DNA from: Hansschlegelia beijingensis | Lineage (GTDB): Bacteria; Pseudomonadota; Alphaproteobacteria; Rhizobiales; Methylopilaceae | Direction of reading: 5' to 3' | Length of the DNA: 64,000 nucleotides | NCBI RefSeq assembly: GCF_014196425.1 | Contig: NZ_JACIDR010000001.1 | Location: 372,001 to 436,000 of the forward strand | Part shown: positions 1 to 9,568 of the stretch, one piece after another | How the letters are laid out: each line of letters begins with the position of its first letter | Position numbering within the stretch: the first letter of the stretch is position 1 | Notes under the pieces: generated by a model | What the model saw: the letters and a program-made list of their open reading frames with translations, nothing else | Told to the model about the DNA's origin: nothing | Database searches by the model: none | Made by a program: the position numbers and the translations under genes

Positions 1-287
1 TGTTCCTGGGCGTGCCGTTCAACATCGCGTCCTACGCGTTGCTGACCCATCTGGCGGCGCGGGACGCCGGGCTTGAGCCGGGCGACTTCATCCACAGCTT
101 CGGCGACGTCCATCTCTACCTGAACCATGTCGAGCAGGCCCGCGAACAGCTGACGCGCGACCCGCGGCCCCTGCCGAGGCTGCGGCTGAACCCCGCCGTC
201 CGCTCGCTGTTCGACGTCGCCTATGAGGACATCTCGATCGAAGGCTACGATCCGCATCCGGCCATCAAGGCGCCGGTCGCCGTATAG
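1..287 (+). CDS. thyA: Thymidylate synthase, C-terminal part (cut by window edge)
   Basis: This is the 3' end of a thymidylate synthase, which makes dTMP from dUMP with methylene-tetrahydrofolate in the cytoplasm. About 94 codons are visible, read in the frame beginning at base 3. They contain the conserved C-terminal motifs [16 protein letters not shown], the dUMP-binding GDVHLYLNH, and the terminal basic/aromatic segment ending IKAPVAV (conserved C-terminal Ala-Val). The stop is TAG at 285–287. A dihydrofolate reductase lies 545 bp downstream, the classical thyA–dfrA pairing in which dfrA regenerates the tetrahydrofolate used here. The 5' end is outside the window. Confidence 0.95.
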   Translation, partial: FLGVPFNIASYALLTHLAARDAGLEPGDFIHSFGDVHLYLNHVEQAREQLTRDPRPLPRLRLNPAVRSLFDVAYEDISIEGYDPHPAIKAPVAV

Positions 288-466
288 GCGCCGCGCGGCC
301 GGCCGACCCCGTTCCGGCGCGGGAACGGGTATTGGAAGGCCTTCAGGGACGTGGCGAGCCACGTCCAGACGGTGTATCGCGTGAGCGGGGCCGGGGCGGC
401 CCGACTCACAGGTTCTGGTGGACAACGCGCCATCGCCCGCGCGTTCGGGGACAGGGACGGACAGAG

Positions 467-835
467 ATGAACCTCAGGATCGCGGCGCTGGCGGCCGCTC
501 TGCTGGCCGGAAGCGTGGGAACGGCGTTCGCGCTCAGCACGCCGGCCGTGTTCGCGCAGACCGAGCAGGCTCTTCGGGCCAAGCTGAAGTCGGCCTACGC
601 CGGCCAGCCGGCCCGCTTCGGCTTCGAGAACTTCCGCCGCCGCACCAACGGCAAGGACGAGGCGGTCTGCGGCCAGGCCACGATCTATATCGGCCGCGAC
701 AAGCCGAGCCTCGTGCGCTTCGTGTATCGCTACAATTCCGGCGACGCGGCGATCGAGACGCTGAACGCAGGCGAGACCGCGACCGTCCAGAAGCTCTGGA
801 CGCCGCTGTGCCTGCGCGGACGGCCGATCGAGTGA
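467..835 (+). CDS. Small secreted hypothetical protein between thyA and dfrA
   Basis: I do not recognise the family. The 122-residue product begins with a clear Sec signal peptide (MNLRIAALAAALLAGSVGTAFA) with predicted cleavage near residue 22–31. The mature part has two cysteines (in DEAVCGQ and TPLCLRG) that could form a disulfide in the periplasm, and a mixed beta-like composition. ATG 467 was chosen over an in-frame upstream start at 332 because it gives the signal peptide directly and follows a purine-rich stretch (gggacggacagag). The stop codon overlaps the GTG of dfrA by 4 bp, so the two are probably co-translated. No function can be assigned. Confidence 0.75.
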   Translation: MNLRIAALAAALLAGSVGTAFALSTPAVFAQTEQALRAKLKSAYAGQPARFGFENFRRRTNGKDEAVCGQATIYIGRDKPSLVRFVYRYNSGDAAIETLNAGETATVQKLWTPLCLRGRPIE

Positions 836-1350
836 GGGTTCCGATCGCAATCGTCGCGGCGGTCGCGTCGAACCGGGTCATCGGCCGTGACAACGGGATG
901 CCCTGGCGGCTCCCGAGCGACCTGAAGCGGTTCAAGGCGATCACCTGGGGCAAGCCGCTGATCGTCGGCCGCCGCAGTCATGCGGCGATCGGGCGGCCCT
1001 TGCCCGGGCGCGAGACCATCGTGCTGACCCGCGACAGGGCCTTCCAGGAGGAGGGCGTGCATGTCGCCCACGACCTGAAGGACGCGCTGGGCCTCGCCGA
1101 GGCGATCGCGGAGGGGATGGGGGCGGACGAGATCATCAGCGTCGGCGGCGGCGAGATCTACGAGCTGACCCTGCCGCTGGCGACCGTGATGCACCTGACC
1201 GAGATCGACGCCGCCCCGGACGGCGACGTGCTGTTCCCGGAATACGACGCCTCCCAGTGGCGCGAGACCTTCCGCGAGGAGCATGCGGCCGGCGGCCGGG
1301 ACGAGTATGGCTTCACCTTCCGGGACTTGGTCCGCACACGTGGCGCTTGA
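832..1350 (+). CDS. dfrA: Dihydrofolate reductase
   Basis: NADPH-dependent reduction of dihydrofolate to tetrahydrofolate; cytoplasmic; 172 residues, a normal length for bacterial DHFR. Visible motifs are the N-terminal IAIVAAVASNRVIGRDNGMPW (substrate/Met20 loop region), DLKRFK, the nucleotide-binding GRRSHAAIGRPLPGR-TIVLTRD, and the late ISVGGGEIYELTLP segment. The start is the GTG at 832, which overlaps the preceding stop as GTGA; no ATG lies close upstream in frame. The product recycles folate oxidised by thyA, whose 3' end lies just upstream. A 9-bp GC hairpin at 1395–1424 follows but lacks a T-tract. Confidence 0.95.
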   Translation: MRVPIAIVAAVASNRVIGRDNGMPWRLPSDLKRFKAITWGKPLIVGRRSHAAIGRPLPGRETIVLTRDRAFQEEGVHVAHDLKDALGLAEAIAEGMGADEIISVGGGEIYELTLPLATVMHLTEIDAAPDGDVLFPEYDASQWRETFREEHAAGGRDEYGFTFRDLVRTRGA

Positions 1351-1487
1351 GAGGACGTGATCGGATCCATGCCGAATTCCGATTGACGGGCCGGCGCCGG
1401 CGCCCCACTGGCTGAGCGCCGGCGTTGAACGCGCGCGCAGCGGGTATATCCTGCGCCCGCCGGCCACTGACGTAGCAAGGAGTCTTG

Positions 1488-2732
1488 ATGCCCTGGAGCA
1501 ACCAGAGTGGCGGCGGCGGGCCGTGGCGCAACCAGGGCGGACCCTGGGGGCAGGGCCCGCAGCAGCCGGGACCGACCCCTCCGGACCTCGAGGACATGCT
1601 GCGCCGCGCCCAGGAGCGGTTCCGCACGATGCTGCCGGGCGGCGGCGGCGGCGGCCGTGGCCTTCTCGCCCTCGTCTTCCTCGGCCTGATCGGCTGGGGC
1701 CTCTCCGGCTTCTACAAGGTGGAGGCGGATGAAGAGGGCGTCGTGCTGCGCTTCGGCAAGTATGTCGGCACCACCCAGCCGGGCCTGAATTATCATCTTC
1801 CCTATCCGATCGAGACCGTGCTGACCCCCAAGGTCACCACGCAGAACTCGATCGAGGTCGGCATGCGCAGCGGCCCCGGCGGAACGCGCGGCGCAAGCCG
1901 CGACATCCCGCAGGAGAGCCTGATGCTGACCGGCGACGAGAACATCGTCGACGTCAACTTCTCGGTCGTCTGGGTGATCAAGCCCGCCAACGGCGCGACC
2001 GGCCAGCCGAGCGGCGCCGCCGACTATCTGTTCAACCTCGAGAATCCCGAAGCCACCATCAAGGCCGTCGCCGAGAGCTCCATGCGCGAGGTGGTGGGCC
2101 GCTCGCGCCTCCAGCAGATCCTCACCGAGGGCACGCCGGAGACCGAGAGCGTGGCCCAGCCGCTGGCACCCGACGCGCCGCCGGTCGAACCCGTCGGCCC
2201 GCAGGTCGAGGCGCAGCCTGCGGCGGTCACCGCCGCGGCCGTTCGCGAGCTGATGCAGAAGACGCTCGACAGCTACCGCGCCGGCGTCGACATCACCCAG
2301 GTCCAGCTCCAGAAGATCGCGCCGCCGAGCGAGGTGCTGAGCGCCTTCCGCGAGGTGCAGGTGGCGCAGGCCGACCGCATCCGTCTGACCAACGAGGCGC
2401 AGGCCTACGCCAACCGCGTCGTGCCGGAAGCGCGCGGCAAGGCGGCCCAGGCGACCCAGGCGGCGGAGGGCTACAAGGCCTCCGTGGTCGCGGCCGCGCA
2501 GGGCCAGGCGTCTCGCTTCCGCGAGGTCGCCGCCGCCTACGACCAGTCGCCGGCCGTCACCCGCGAACGGCTGTTCCTCGAGACCATGGAGCGCATCTAC
2601 GGCGCCGTCGACAAGGTGATCATCGATCCGAAGGCGAGCGGGCAGGGCATCGTGCCGTTCCTGCCGCTTGATCAACTGCAGAAGTCGGGGCGCAACGCTC
2701 CCGCGGCCGAAGCGACGGGAGCCGCGCAATGA
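1488..2732 (+). CDS. hflK: FtsH protease modulator HflK (SPFH/band 7 membrane protein)
   Basis: HflK and HflC form a large membrane-anchored complex that surrounds and restrains the FtsH protease; the bulk is periplasmic. The 414-residue protein has a Gly/Gln/Trp-rich N-terminus (residues 1–55), one transmembrane helix (GLLALVFLGLIGWGLSGFY, about 62–80) and then a band 7/SPFH domain (KVEADEEGVVLRFGKYV onward). A coiled-coil Ala/Gln-rich region follows (about 290–350). ATG 1488 has a good AAGGAG at 1477–1482. The gene overlaps hflC by 4 bp (ATGA), typical of coupled translation. An insert of about 25 residues (ETESVAQPLAPDAPPVEPVG) interrupts the band 7 domain, a variable region in this family. 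Confidence 0.95.
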   Translation: MPWSNQSGGGGPWRNQGGPWGQGPQQPGPTPPDLEDMLRRAQERFRTMLPGGGGGGRGLLALVFLGLIGWGLSGFYKVEADEEGVVLRFGKYVGTTQPGLNYHLPYPIETVLTPKVTTQNSIEVGMRSGPGGTRGASRDIPQESLMLTGDENIVDVNFSVVWVIKPANGATGQPSGAADYLFNLENPEATIKAVAESSMREVVGRSRLQQILTEGTPETESVAQPLAPDAPPVEPVGPQVEAQPAAVTAAAVRELMQKTLDSYRAGVDITQVQLQKIAPPSEVLSAFREVQVAQADRIRLTNEAQAYANRVVPEARGKAAQATQAAEGYKASVVAAAQGQASRFREVAAAYDQSPAVTRERLFLETMERIYGAVDKVIIDPKASGQGIVPFLPLDQLQKSGRNAPAAEATGAAQ

Positions 2733-3640
2733 ACCGCAGCGTGTTTGGCGGCTTCTTCGCCGCGATCGTCCTGTTCGCGCTGGTCGCGCTCTACAGCGCG
2801 CTCTACACCGTCTACCAGACCCAGCAGGTCATCGTGCTGCGCTTCGGCCAGCCGGTCGCCACCGTCACCGAGCCGGGCCTGCACGTGAAGATGCCCTTCA
2901 TCGAGACCGTGACGCGGATCGACAAGCGCATCCTCGACCTCGACATGCCCGAGCGGGAGGCCACCACCAACGACCAGAAGCGGCTCGTGGTGGACGCCTT
3001 CTCGCGCTACCGCATCACCAACCCGCTGCGCTTCAGGCAGGCGGTCGGGTCGATCGAGCAGGCGAATGCGCGGCTGACCAACGTGCTCACCGACGCGCTC
3101 CTGGAGGTGATCCGTTCCTCGACCTTCCAGCAGATCGTGCGCGACCGGCGCGATCAGATCATGGAGCGCATCCGGGACCAGGCGAACCGCGAGGCCGACC
3201 GCTTCGGCATCCAGGTCGTCGACGTCCTGATCCGCCGCGCGGACCTGCCGGAGCAGAACTCGAAGGCGGTGTTCGAGCGCATGGAGTCCGAGCGCGCGCA
3301 GGAGGCGGCTGAGATCCGCGCCCGCGGCGCCGAGCAGGCGCAGGGCATCCGGGCGCGCGCCGACCGCGACTCGCAGGTGATCATCGCCAACGCCAACCGC
3401 GACGCGGACATCGTGCGCGGCCAGGGCGAGGCCGAGAAGACGCGGATCCTCGCCGAGGCCTACAGCTCCAATCAGAGCTTCTTCGAGTTCTACCGCTCGA
3501 TGCAGGCTTACGAGACCGCGCTGAAGAACGGCACCCGGCTCGTGCTGGCGCCCGACAACGCGTTCCTCCGGTTCTTCCAGCAGCCCGCTGGCGCCCAGGG
3601 CGCGCCGGCCGCGCCGACAGGCGCGCCGCCGGCGCAATGA
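2729..3640 (+). CDS. hflC: FtsH protease modulator HflC (SPFH/band 7 membrane protein)
   Basis: Partner of HflK in the FtsH-regulating membrane complex. The 303-residue product starts with a single membrane segment (VFGGFFAAIVLFALVALYSA, residues 4–23), followed by a band 7 domain (YQTQQVIVLRFGQPV, LDLDMPEREATTNDQKRLVVDAF, the conserved DVLIRRADLPEQN) and the typical HflC coiled-coil (RARADRDSQVIIANANRDA-DIVRGQGEAEKTRI). The last about 20 residues are Ala/Gly/Pro-rich. It overlaps hflK upstream and the DUF2065 gene downstream by 4 bp each (ATGA), so the three are almost certainly one transcription and translation unit. Confidence 0.96.
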   Translation: MNRSVFGGFFAAIVLFALVALYSALYTVYQTQQVIVLRFGQPVATVTEPGLHVKMPFIETVTRIDKRILDLDMPEREATTNDQKRLVVDAFSRYRITNPLRFRQAVGSIEQANARLTNVLTDALLEVIRSSTFQQIVRDRRDQIMERIRDQANREADRFGIQVVDVLIRRADLPEQNSKAVFERMESERAQEAAEIRARGAEQAQGIRARADRDSQVIIANANRDADIVRGQGEAEKTRILAEAYSSNQSFFEFYRSMQAYETALKNGTRLVLAPDNAFLRFFQQPAGAQGAPAAPTGAPPAQ

Positions 3641-3822
3641 CGGACTTCTTCGCGGCTCTCGGGCTGGTCCTGGCGATCGAGGGACTTGTGTTCGCCGGGT
3701 TCCCCGGGGCCGCGAAGCGCGCCAGCCAGAACATCGTGGCCACTCCGGATCAAACGTTGCGGCTGATCGGAGTGGCTTCGGCCGCGCTCGGCGTCCTGAT
3801 CGTCTGGATGGTCCGCGGCTGA
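3637..3822 (+). CDS. DUF2065 family small inner-membrane protein
   Basis: A 61-residue protein with two transmembrane helices (MTDFFAALGLVLAIEGLVFAGF and TLRLIGVASAALGVLIVWMVR) and a short loop, ending in the usual positively charged tip. It matches the DUF2065 family, whose genes are commonly found directly after hflC in proteobacteria. Its ATG overlaps the hflC stop by 4 bp. The function is unknown; linkage suggests a role with HflKC/FtsH or membrane protein quality control. The periplasmic protease gene degP often follows in relatives but is absent here. Confidence 0.88.
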   Translation: MTDFFAALGLVLAIEGLVFAGFPGAAKRASQNIVATPDQTLRLIGVASAALGVLIVWMVRG

Positions 3823-3907
3823 GGGCAGCCTCCCGGTCAGGCATGCTCTGGCCGCGTGGCGGGACGTCGTGCTAAACCGCGCCGTCCCCGCCATGGAGCT
3901 CGCCCGG

Positions 3908-5362
3908 ATGGACGGTCCGACCGACCCTGCGCTGCATCTCATGCAGGCCTATATCGACGGCGCGCTTGTGGGCGAGCCGACCGAGCCGGTGACCGACCCG
4001 GCCACCGGCCGTCTCGTCGGCCGCGTGCCTGATCTCGGCGCGGAGCACGCCGCGCAGGCGATCGACGCCGCGCAGCGCGCGTTCCGTCCGTGGGCGGCGA
4101 AGACCGCCAAGGAGCGGTCCGCGATCCTCCGGCGCTGGTTCGATCTCGTCATCGCCAACAAGGAGGAGCTCGCGCTCCTGATGACGCGCGAGCAGGGCAA
4201 GCCGCTCGCCGAGGCCCGCGGCGAGATCGACTACGCCGCCTCGTTCATCGAGTTTTACGCCGAAGAGGCGAAACGCGTCTCGGGCGACACCCTGCCGACC
4301 CACCGCGCCGACGCGCGCATCCTGGTGCTGCGGCAGCCGGCCGGCGTGGTGGCGGCGATCACGCCGTGGAACTTCCCGGCGGCGATGATCACGCGCAAAT
4401 GCGCGCCGGCGCTCGCGGTCGGCTGCACCTTCGTGGTGAAGCCCGCGATGGAGACGCCGCTCACCGCGCTCGCGCTGGCGCGCCTCGCCGAGGAGGCGGG
4501 GTTCCCGAAGGGCGTCTTCAACGTCGTCACCGGACAGGACGCGGCGGCGATCGGCAAGGTGTTCACCAGCCACCCGGCGGTCAGGGTCGTGTCCTTCACG
4601 GGCTCCACGGAGGTCGGCAAGATCCTGATGAGCCAGGCCGCGGCCGGCGTGAAGCGGGTCGCCCTGGAGCTCGGCGGCAACGCGCCGTTCATCGTCTTCG
4701 ACGACGCCGACCTCGACGCTGCGGTCGAGGGCGCGATGGTGTCAAAGTACCGCAACATGGGCCAGACCTGCGTCTGCGCCAATCGCATCTATGTCCAGTC
4801 CGGCGTCTATGACGCTTTTCTCGAGAAGCTGACCCGCGCGGTCTCCCGGCTCAAGGTCGGCTCCGGGACCGAGGAGGGCGTGACCCAGGGGCCGCTGATC
4901 ACGCTCGAGGCCGTCGAGAAGGTCGAGCGTCACCTCGGCGACGCAGTGTCCAAGGGCGCGCGCGTCCTCGCCGGCGGCAAGCGCCATGCGCTCGGCGGCT
5001 CCTTCTTCGAGCCGACGGTCGTGGCGGACGTCACGCAAGACATGGCGGTCGCGCGGGAAGAGACCTTCGGCCCCGTCGCGCCGGTGTTCCGCTTTGAAAC
5101 CGAGCAGCAGGCGATCGAATACGCCAACGCGACGGAGTTTGGTCTCGCGGCTTACTTCTATGCGCGGGACGTGGGACGGATATTCCGGGTCGCGGAGGCC
5201 CTTGAATACGGCATGGTCGGCATCAACTCTGGTCTGATATCGACCGAGCTGGCGCCCTTTGGGGGCGTCAAGGAAAGCGGTCACGGCCGCGAGGGATCGC
5301 AGCGCGGCGTCGACGAGTTCGTCGACATCAAATATCTGCTCGTCGCCGGCATCTCCGGCTGA
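3908..5362 (+). CDS. gabD: NAD(P)-dependent succinate-semialdehyde dehydrogenase (aldehyde dehydrogenase family)
   Basis: Oxidises succinate semialdehyde (from GABA or related amino acids) to succinate. The 484-residue protein has the aldehyde dehydrogenase order: N-terminal QAYIDGALV, the Rossmann segment [28 protein letters not shown], the general-base motif [20 protein letters not shown], the catalytic cysteine in [13 protein letters not shown], and a C-terminal [13 protein letters not shown] and [14 protein letters not shown]. The last two are typical of the succinate-semialdehyde/glutarate-semialdehyde subgroup. ATG 3908 was chosen because GGAG sits about 10 bp upstream; in-frame starts at 3869 and 3893 are possible. 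Exact substrate specificity cannot be proved from sequence. Confidence 0.9.
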   Translation: MDGPTDPALHLMQAYIDGALVGEPTEPVTDPATGRLVGRVPDLGAEHAAQAIDAAQRAFRPWAAKTAKERSAILRRWFDLVIANKEELALLMTREQGKPLAEARGEIDYAASFIEFYAEEAKRVSGDTLPTHRADARILVLRQPAGVVAAITPWNFPAAMITRKCAPALAVGCTFVVKPAMETPLTALALARLAEEAGFPKGVFNVVTGQDAAAIGKVFTSHPAVRVVSFTGSTEVGKILMSQAAAGVKRVALELGGNAPFIVFDDADLDAAVEGAMVSKYRNMGQTCVCANRIYVQSGVYDAFLEKLTRAVSRLKVGSGTEEGVTQGPLITLEAVEKVERHLGDAVSKGARVLAGGKRHALGGSFFEPTVVADVTQDMAVAREETFGPVAPVFRFETEQQAIEYANATEFGLAAYFYARDVGRIFRVAEALEYGMVGINSGLISTELAPFGGVKESGHGREGSQRGVDEFVDIKYLLVAGISG

Positions 5363-5376
5363 AAGGACGGGACGTC

Positions 5377-6105
5377 TTGAGCATTCAGGATTTCAAGCGC
5401 GCAGCCGCGGAGGCGGCGCTCGCGCATGTCGAGCCCGGCATGAAGCTCGGCCTCGGCACAGGCTCGACCGCGGCGATTTTCGTGGAGTTGCTAGGCCAGA
5501 AGGTCGAACAGGGGCTGGACGTCGTCGGCGTGCCGACCTCCGAGGCGACGCGCGAACTCGCCGAGCGCTTCGGCGTCCCGCTGACGACGATGAAGGACGA
5601 GCCGGAGCTCGACCTCACCATCGACGGCGCCGACGAGGTCGACCCGCAGCTCCGGCTGATCAAGGGCGGCGGAGGCGCGCTGCTGCGCGAGAAGATCGTC
5701 GCCTGCGCCAGCAAGCGGATGATCGTCATCGCGGACGAGAGCAAGCGCGTCGAGCGGCTCGGCAAGTTCCCGCTCCCGATCGAGGTCGTTCCGTTCGGCA
5801 AGGAGTCCACGTTGCGCGCGATCGCCAAGCTCGCGCTCCGACTCGGGCTGGAGGGCGAGGTGGTGCTGCGCCGCTCCGAGGACGGCTGCCCGGTTGTGAC
5901 CGACAGCGGGCACGTCATTCTCGACGGCCATTTCCACCGGATCGACGATCCCGAGGGGCTCGCGGCCGCGCTTGTCAGCCTTCCGGGCGTCGTCGAGCAC
6001 GGCCTGTTCCTCGGGCTCGCCAGCCTTGCGATCATCGCCGGCGAGAACGGCGTTTCGACCATCGAGCCAACCCAGTTCCAGCAATCCCCCAGGAGGATCG
6101 CATGA
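5377..6105 (+). CDS. rpiA: Ribose-5-phosphate isomerase A
   Basis: Interconverts ribose-5-phosphate and ribulose-5-phosphate in the pentose phosphate pathway. The product has 242 residues with the RpiA signature blocks: [18 protein letters not shown] (phosphate loop), [27 protein letters not shown] (catalytic Asp, Glu and Lys region) and [10 protein letters not shown]. The start is the TTG at 5377, preceded by AAAGGACGGGA; no ATG gives the N-terminus. It lies 14 bp after gabD, and its stop overlaps the next ATG by 4 bp, so gabD–rpiA–DUF2059–gor look like one operon with gor's overlapping MFS neighbour. Confidence 0.95.
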   Translation: MSIQDFKRAAAEAALAHVEPGMKLGLGTGSTAAIFVELLGQKVEQGLDVVGVPTSEATRELAERFGVPLTTMKDEPELDLTIDGADEVDPQLRLIKGGGGALLREKIVACASKRMIVIADESKRVERLGKFPLPIEVVPFGKESTLRAIAKLALRLGLEGEVVLRRSEDGCPVVTDSGHVILDGHFHRIDDPEGLAAALVSLPGVVEHGLFLGLASLAIIAGENGVSTIEPTQFQQSPRRIA

Positions 6106-6593
6106 TCCTGTCGCTCGCTCCGCGTCGCGCCGCGTCGGCGGTTCTGTTCGCAGCCGTCATGGCGTGCGCGCCGGCTTCGGCGGCGGACCTCAAGCTGGCG
6201 AGGCAGGTCGTCGAGGTCTCCGGAGCGGCTTCGAGCTTCAAGGACATCGTGCCGATCTTCCTCGATGAGGCGAAGCGCACCTTCGTCCGCACCAACCCGG
6301 AGCTCTCGGGCGATCTGGATCAGGCGATCAAGACCCTGACCCCGGAGTTCGAGCAGCGGCGGGAGCAACTCCTCGATGAGATCGCGAGGGCCTACGCGGC
6401 CCGCTTCTCCGAGCAGGAGCTCATGGAGATCAAGACGTTCTACGAGACCCCGACCGGCGCGAAGCTGGTCAAGGCCCTGCCGGGCATCCTCCAGGAAAGC
6501 TACGACAAGACCAACGCCTGGAGCCGCCAGATGAGCCAGGACGTGGTCACGCGCCTGCGCGAGGAGCTGAAGAAAAAAGGTCACGACTTGTGA
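6102..6593 (+). CDS. DUF2059 domain secreted protein
   Basis: A 163-residue exported protein with a Sec signal peptide (about residues 1–28, ending ACAPASAA). The remainder is an alpha-helical DUF2059-type domain: [21 protein letters not shown], a central [20 protein letters not shown], and the characteristic [18 protein letters not shown](A)KLVKALP. DUF2059 proteins are periplasmic and of unknown function. ATG 6102 has an excellent AGGAGG at 6091–6096 and overlaps the rpiA stop by 4 bp. It sits between rpiA and glutathione reductase, an arrangement I believe recurs in Rhizobiales. No catalytic motif is visible. Confidence 0.88.
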   Translation: MILSLAPRRAASAVLFAAVMACAPASAADLKLARQVVEVSGAASSFKDIVPIFLDEAKRTFVRTNPELSGDLDQAIKTLTPEFEQRREQLLDEIARAYAARFSEQELMEIKTFYETPTGAKLVKALPGILQESYDKTNAWSRQMSQDVVTRLREELKKKGHDL

Positions 6594-6617
6594 CCTGGCG
6601 CGAGGAGCGCGACTGCA

Positions 6618-7982
6618 TTGAGTGAGTACGACGTCGACCTCTTCGTGATCGGCGCGGGGTCCGGCGGGGTTCGGGCCGCGCGCATCGCGGCGGGCCATGG
6701 CGCGCGCGTCGCGATCGCGGAGGAATTCCGCATCGGAGGCACCTGCGTCATTCGCGGCTGCGTGCCGAAGAAGCTGCTGGTCTACGCCAGCCGGTTCCCG
6801 GACGCCTTCGAGGACGCGGAGGGTTTCGGCTGGACCCTGCCGCAGGCGCCGCAGTTCTCATGGCCGGCGCTGATCTCCGCCAAGGACCGGGAGATCGCGC
6901 GGCTGTCCGGTCTCTACGAAGCCAATCTCGAGCGCTCCAACGTCGTCGTGCACCAGCAGCGCGCCGTCATCGACGGCCCTCACGCGGTGCGGCTCGCGGA
7001 CGGCTCCCGCATCACCGCGGGGGCGATCGTGATCGCCGTCGGCGGCTATCCGGTGACGATGGAGTTCCCCGGCTTCGAGCTCGCGATCTCCTCCAACGAA
7101 GCGCTCGATCTCCCTGAGCTGCCTGAGCGAATTATTGTCCAGGGCGGCGGCTATATCGCGGTCGAGTTCGCCTCAGTGTTCGCGGCCCTCGGGGTCGAGA
7201 CCACGCTGATCCACCGCGGCGGCAAGGTGCTGCGCGGCTTTGACGAGGATCTGCGGGACGACGTCCAGGAGGCGATGGCCCGGCGCGGCGTGAAGTTCCT
7301 GATGAACGACCATGTGGTCGCGATCGAACGGACCGAGGCCGGCAAGCTGGTCCGCACCGATTGCGGCGCGACGCTCGAGGCGGGCGAGGTCATGATGGCG
7401 ATCGGCCGCCGGCCGCTGACGGCCGGGCTCGGCCTCGAGTCCGTGGGGGTCGAGCCGGACCACAAGGGCGCGATCGCCGTCGACGAATACTCGCGCACCT
7501 CGGCGCCCTCGATCTACGCGATCGGCGACGTCACCAACCGGATGAACCTCACCCCCATCGCGATCCGCGAGGGCCATGCGCTCGCGGACACGCTGTTCGG
7601 CGGCCGCCCGACGTCGATCGACTACGCCAACGTGCCGACGGCGGTCTTCACGACGCCGGAGATCGGCACCGTCGGCCTGAGCGAGGAGCAGGCCCGCGAA
7701 AGCGGTCGCGCGATCGACATCTACAAGACCCGCTTCCGGCCCATGAAGGCGACGCTGTCGGGCGCCGAGGGGCGGATGCTGATGAAGCTCGTCGTCGACG
7801 CGCAGAGCGACCGGGTGCTGGGCGTCCATGTCCTCGGCGAGGACGCCGCCGAGATCGTTCAGGTCGCGGCGATCGCGGTGAAGATGGGCGCGACGAAGGC
7901 CGACTTCGACGCGACGGTCGCCCTCCATCCCACGGCCAGTGAGGAGCTCGTCACCTTGCGCACGAAATGGACGGGGGCTTGA
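6618..7982 (+). CDS. gor: Glutathione-disulfide reductase
   Basis: NADPH-dependent FAD flavoenzyme reducing GSSG to GSH in the cytoplasm; 454 residues. Visible motifs are the FAD dinucleotide fold (DLFVIGAGSGGVRAAR), the redox-active disulfide GGTCVIRGCVPKK (Cys43/Cys48), and a second Rossmann motif for NADPH (VQGGGYIAVEFA, residues about 173–184). Also present are the second FAD contact YAIGDVTNRMNLTP and the C-terminal catalytic His-Glu pair in LHPTASEELV. CVIRGC rather than the CVNVGC of many relatives is usual for alphaproteobacterial Gor. The start is TTG 6618 with GAGGAG at 6602–6607. The end overlaps the MFS gene by 16 bp. Confidence 0.95.
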   Translation: MSEYDVDLFVIGAGSGGVRAARIAAGHGARVAIAEEFRIGGTCVIRGCVPKKLLVYASRFPDAFEDAEGFGWTLPQAPQFSWPALISAKDREIARLSGLYEANLERSNVVVHQQRAVIDGPHAVRLADGSRITAGAIVIAVGGYPVTMEFPGFELAISSNEALDLPELPERIIVQGGGYIAVEFASVFAALGVETTLIHRGGKVLRGFDEDLRDDVQEAMARRGVKFLMNDHVVAIERTEAGKLVRTDCGATLEAGEVMMAIGRRPLTAGLGLESVGVEPDHKGAIAVDEYSRTSAPSIYAIGDVTNRMNLTPIAIREGHALADTLFGGRPTSIDYANVPTAVFTTPEIGTVGLSEEQARESGRAIDIYKTRFRPMKATLSGAEGRMLMKLVVDAQSDRVLGVHVLGEDAAEIVQVAAIAVKMGATKADFDATVALHPTASEELVTLRTKWTGA

Positions 7983-9451
7983 GGCCAGCCGCCACGGCGT
8001 CCCGGCCGGCGCGGGAGGCTGCGAGCGAAACGCCGCTGACCGAGGCGCGCAAGCGGCAGATTGTGGTCGGCGTGCTGGTCGCGATGCTGCTCGCCGCGCT
8101 CGACCAGACCATCGTGGCCCCGGCCATGACCACGATCGGGCAGAGCCTCGGGTACATCGAATATCTGCCCTGGGTGATCTCGGCCTATTTCGTGACCGCG
8201 ACCGCCGTCACGCCGCTCTACGGCAAGCTCGCCGACATCCACGGCCGGCGGACCATGATGGTCCTGGCGGTCGTGATCTTCGTCGTGGCGTCGGTGCTGT
8301 GCGCGCTGGCCTCGACCCTGTGGGCGCTGATCCTCGCCCGCGCGCTTCAGGGGCTTGGCGGCGGCGGGCTGATCGCGCTCGCCCAGACCATCATGGGCGA
8401 CCTCGTCCCGCCGAAGCAGCGCGCGAAATACGCGGCGCAGATCTCCGCCGTGTGGGCGACCGCGAGCGTGCTCGGTCCGCTCGTCGGCGGCGTGTTCGCG
8501 CAGCACCTGCACTGGTCGCTGGTGTTCTGGATCAACCTGCCGCTCGGCGTCGCGGCGCTCTGGGTGATGAACGCGCCGCTGAAGGATCTGCCGTTCCACC
8601 GCCACCCGCACCGGCTCGACGCGCCGGGCGCGGCGCTCGTCGTGCTCGGCACGTCGATCGCCATGCTGGCGCTGTCGATCGGCCGCCAGGGCGGCGACTG
8701 GTTCTCGCCGACCGTGCTCGCCCTCACGGGGGCCTCGCTGCTGTCATGGCTGCTGTTCGGCGTGCGGCTGAAGACTTTCGCGGAGCCGCTGATCCCGATC
8801 GAGGTGCTGCGCGACAGGGTGGTGCTGTGCGGCACGCTCACGGTCGCGATGGGCATGGCGAGCTTCGTCGGCCTGGCGGCGATCGCGCCGATCTATTTCG
8901 AGGTGCAGAATCAGGTCAGCCCGGACGTCGCCGCTCTCGGCCTGATCGGCATGGCGGCCGGATCGGTCTCCGGCGCGGCGCTGACCGGCCGCTCGATTCC
9001 GAAGCTCGTGCACTATAGGCGCCCCGCGCTGTTCGGCCTGGCGCTGTCGGCGGCCGCCCTGGCGGCTCTCGCGGCGACGATCGAGATGCGCTCCTTCGCG
9101 CTCGCCGACGGGCTGCTGTTTCTGTTCGGGCTGGGCCTCGGGCCGATCTTCCCGACCGTGACGGTGAGCGTGCAGAACGCCGTGGCCCGGCGCGATCTCG
9201 GGGCGGCCACCGGGCTGCTGGCCTTCCTCCGCTCGCTCGGCTCCGCCTTCGGGGTCGCGATCCTCGGCGCGATCGTGCTCGGCGCGGGCGGCGAGGGGGT
9301 GACGGCGGCGGGGCTCGACATCGACCCGTCCGACTTCCGGCTCGCCTTCATCGCGGCCCTGATCGCGACCCTGATCGGCCTCGGCTGCCTCGCCGCCATG
9401 CCCGAGCGCCCGCTGCGCGACACGATCGAGCCGCACGTCTCCGGCGACTGA
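7967..9451 (+). CDS. MFS multidrug efflux transporter, EmrB/QacA (DHA2, 14-TM) type
   Basis: Proton-driven inner-membrane exporter of 494 residues. The N-terminus carries the DHA2 signature LDQTIVAPAMTTIGQSLG followed by WVISAYFVTATAVTPLYGKLADIHGRR, the conserved MFS loop 2–3 motif A. Motif C-like ATASVLGPLVGGVFAQ lies in TM5. About 14 hydrophobic segments can be counted. The start ATG at 7967 lies inside the last codons of gor (16-bp overlap), implying co-transcription. The partner adaptor (EmrA-type) gene is not adjacent, so it may act alone. The substrate cannot be predicted; linkage to gor hints at stress or electrophile export but that is inference. Confidence 0.9.
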   Translation: MDGGLRPAATASRPAREAASETPLTEARKRQIVVGVLVAMLLAALDQTIVAPAMTTIGQSLGYIEYLPWVISAYFVTATAVTPLYGKLADIHGRRTMMVLAVVIFVVASVLCALASTLWALILARALQGLGGGGLIALAQTIMGDLVPPKQRAKYAAQISAVWATASVLGPLVGGVFAQHLHWSLVFWINLPLGVAALWVMNAPLKDLPFHRHPHRLDAPGAALVVLGTSIAMLALSIGRQGGDWFSPTVLALTGASLLSWLLFGVRLKTFAEPLIPIEVLRDRVVLCGTLTVAMGMASFVGLAAIAPIYFEVQNQVSPDVAALGLIGMAAGSVSGAALTGRSIPKLVHYRRPALFGLALSAAALAALAATIEMRSFALADGLLFLFGLGLGPIFPTVTVSVQNAVARRDLGAATGLLAFLRSLGSAFGVAILGAIVLGAGGEGVTAAGLDIDPSDFRLAFIAALIATLIGLGCLAAMPERPLRDTIEPHVSGD

Positions 9452-9568
9452 CGGGTGGCGATGTCGGGCCGGCGGTGCTAGAAGCCCGCCAACGAGCGGC
9501 CGCCTGCGGCCGGGCGACGCATGGTCGTTTCCGCGAAGAGCCGCTCGGTCGACCAAATGGAGCAGGAC

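Noticed and set aside
1395-1424. GC-rich 9-bp hairpin between dfrA and hflK
   Set aside because: No T-tract follows on either strand, so it is not called a terminator.
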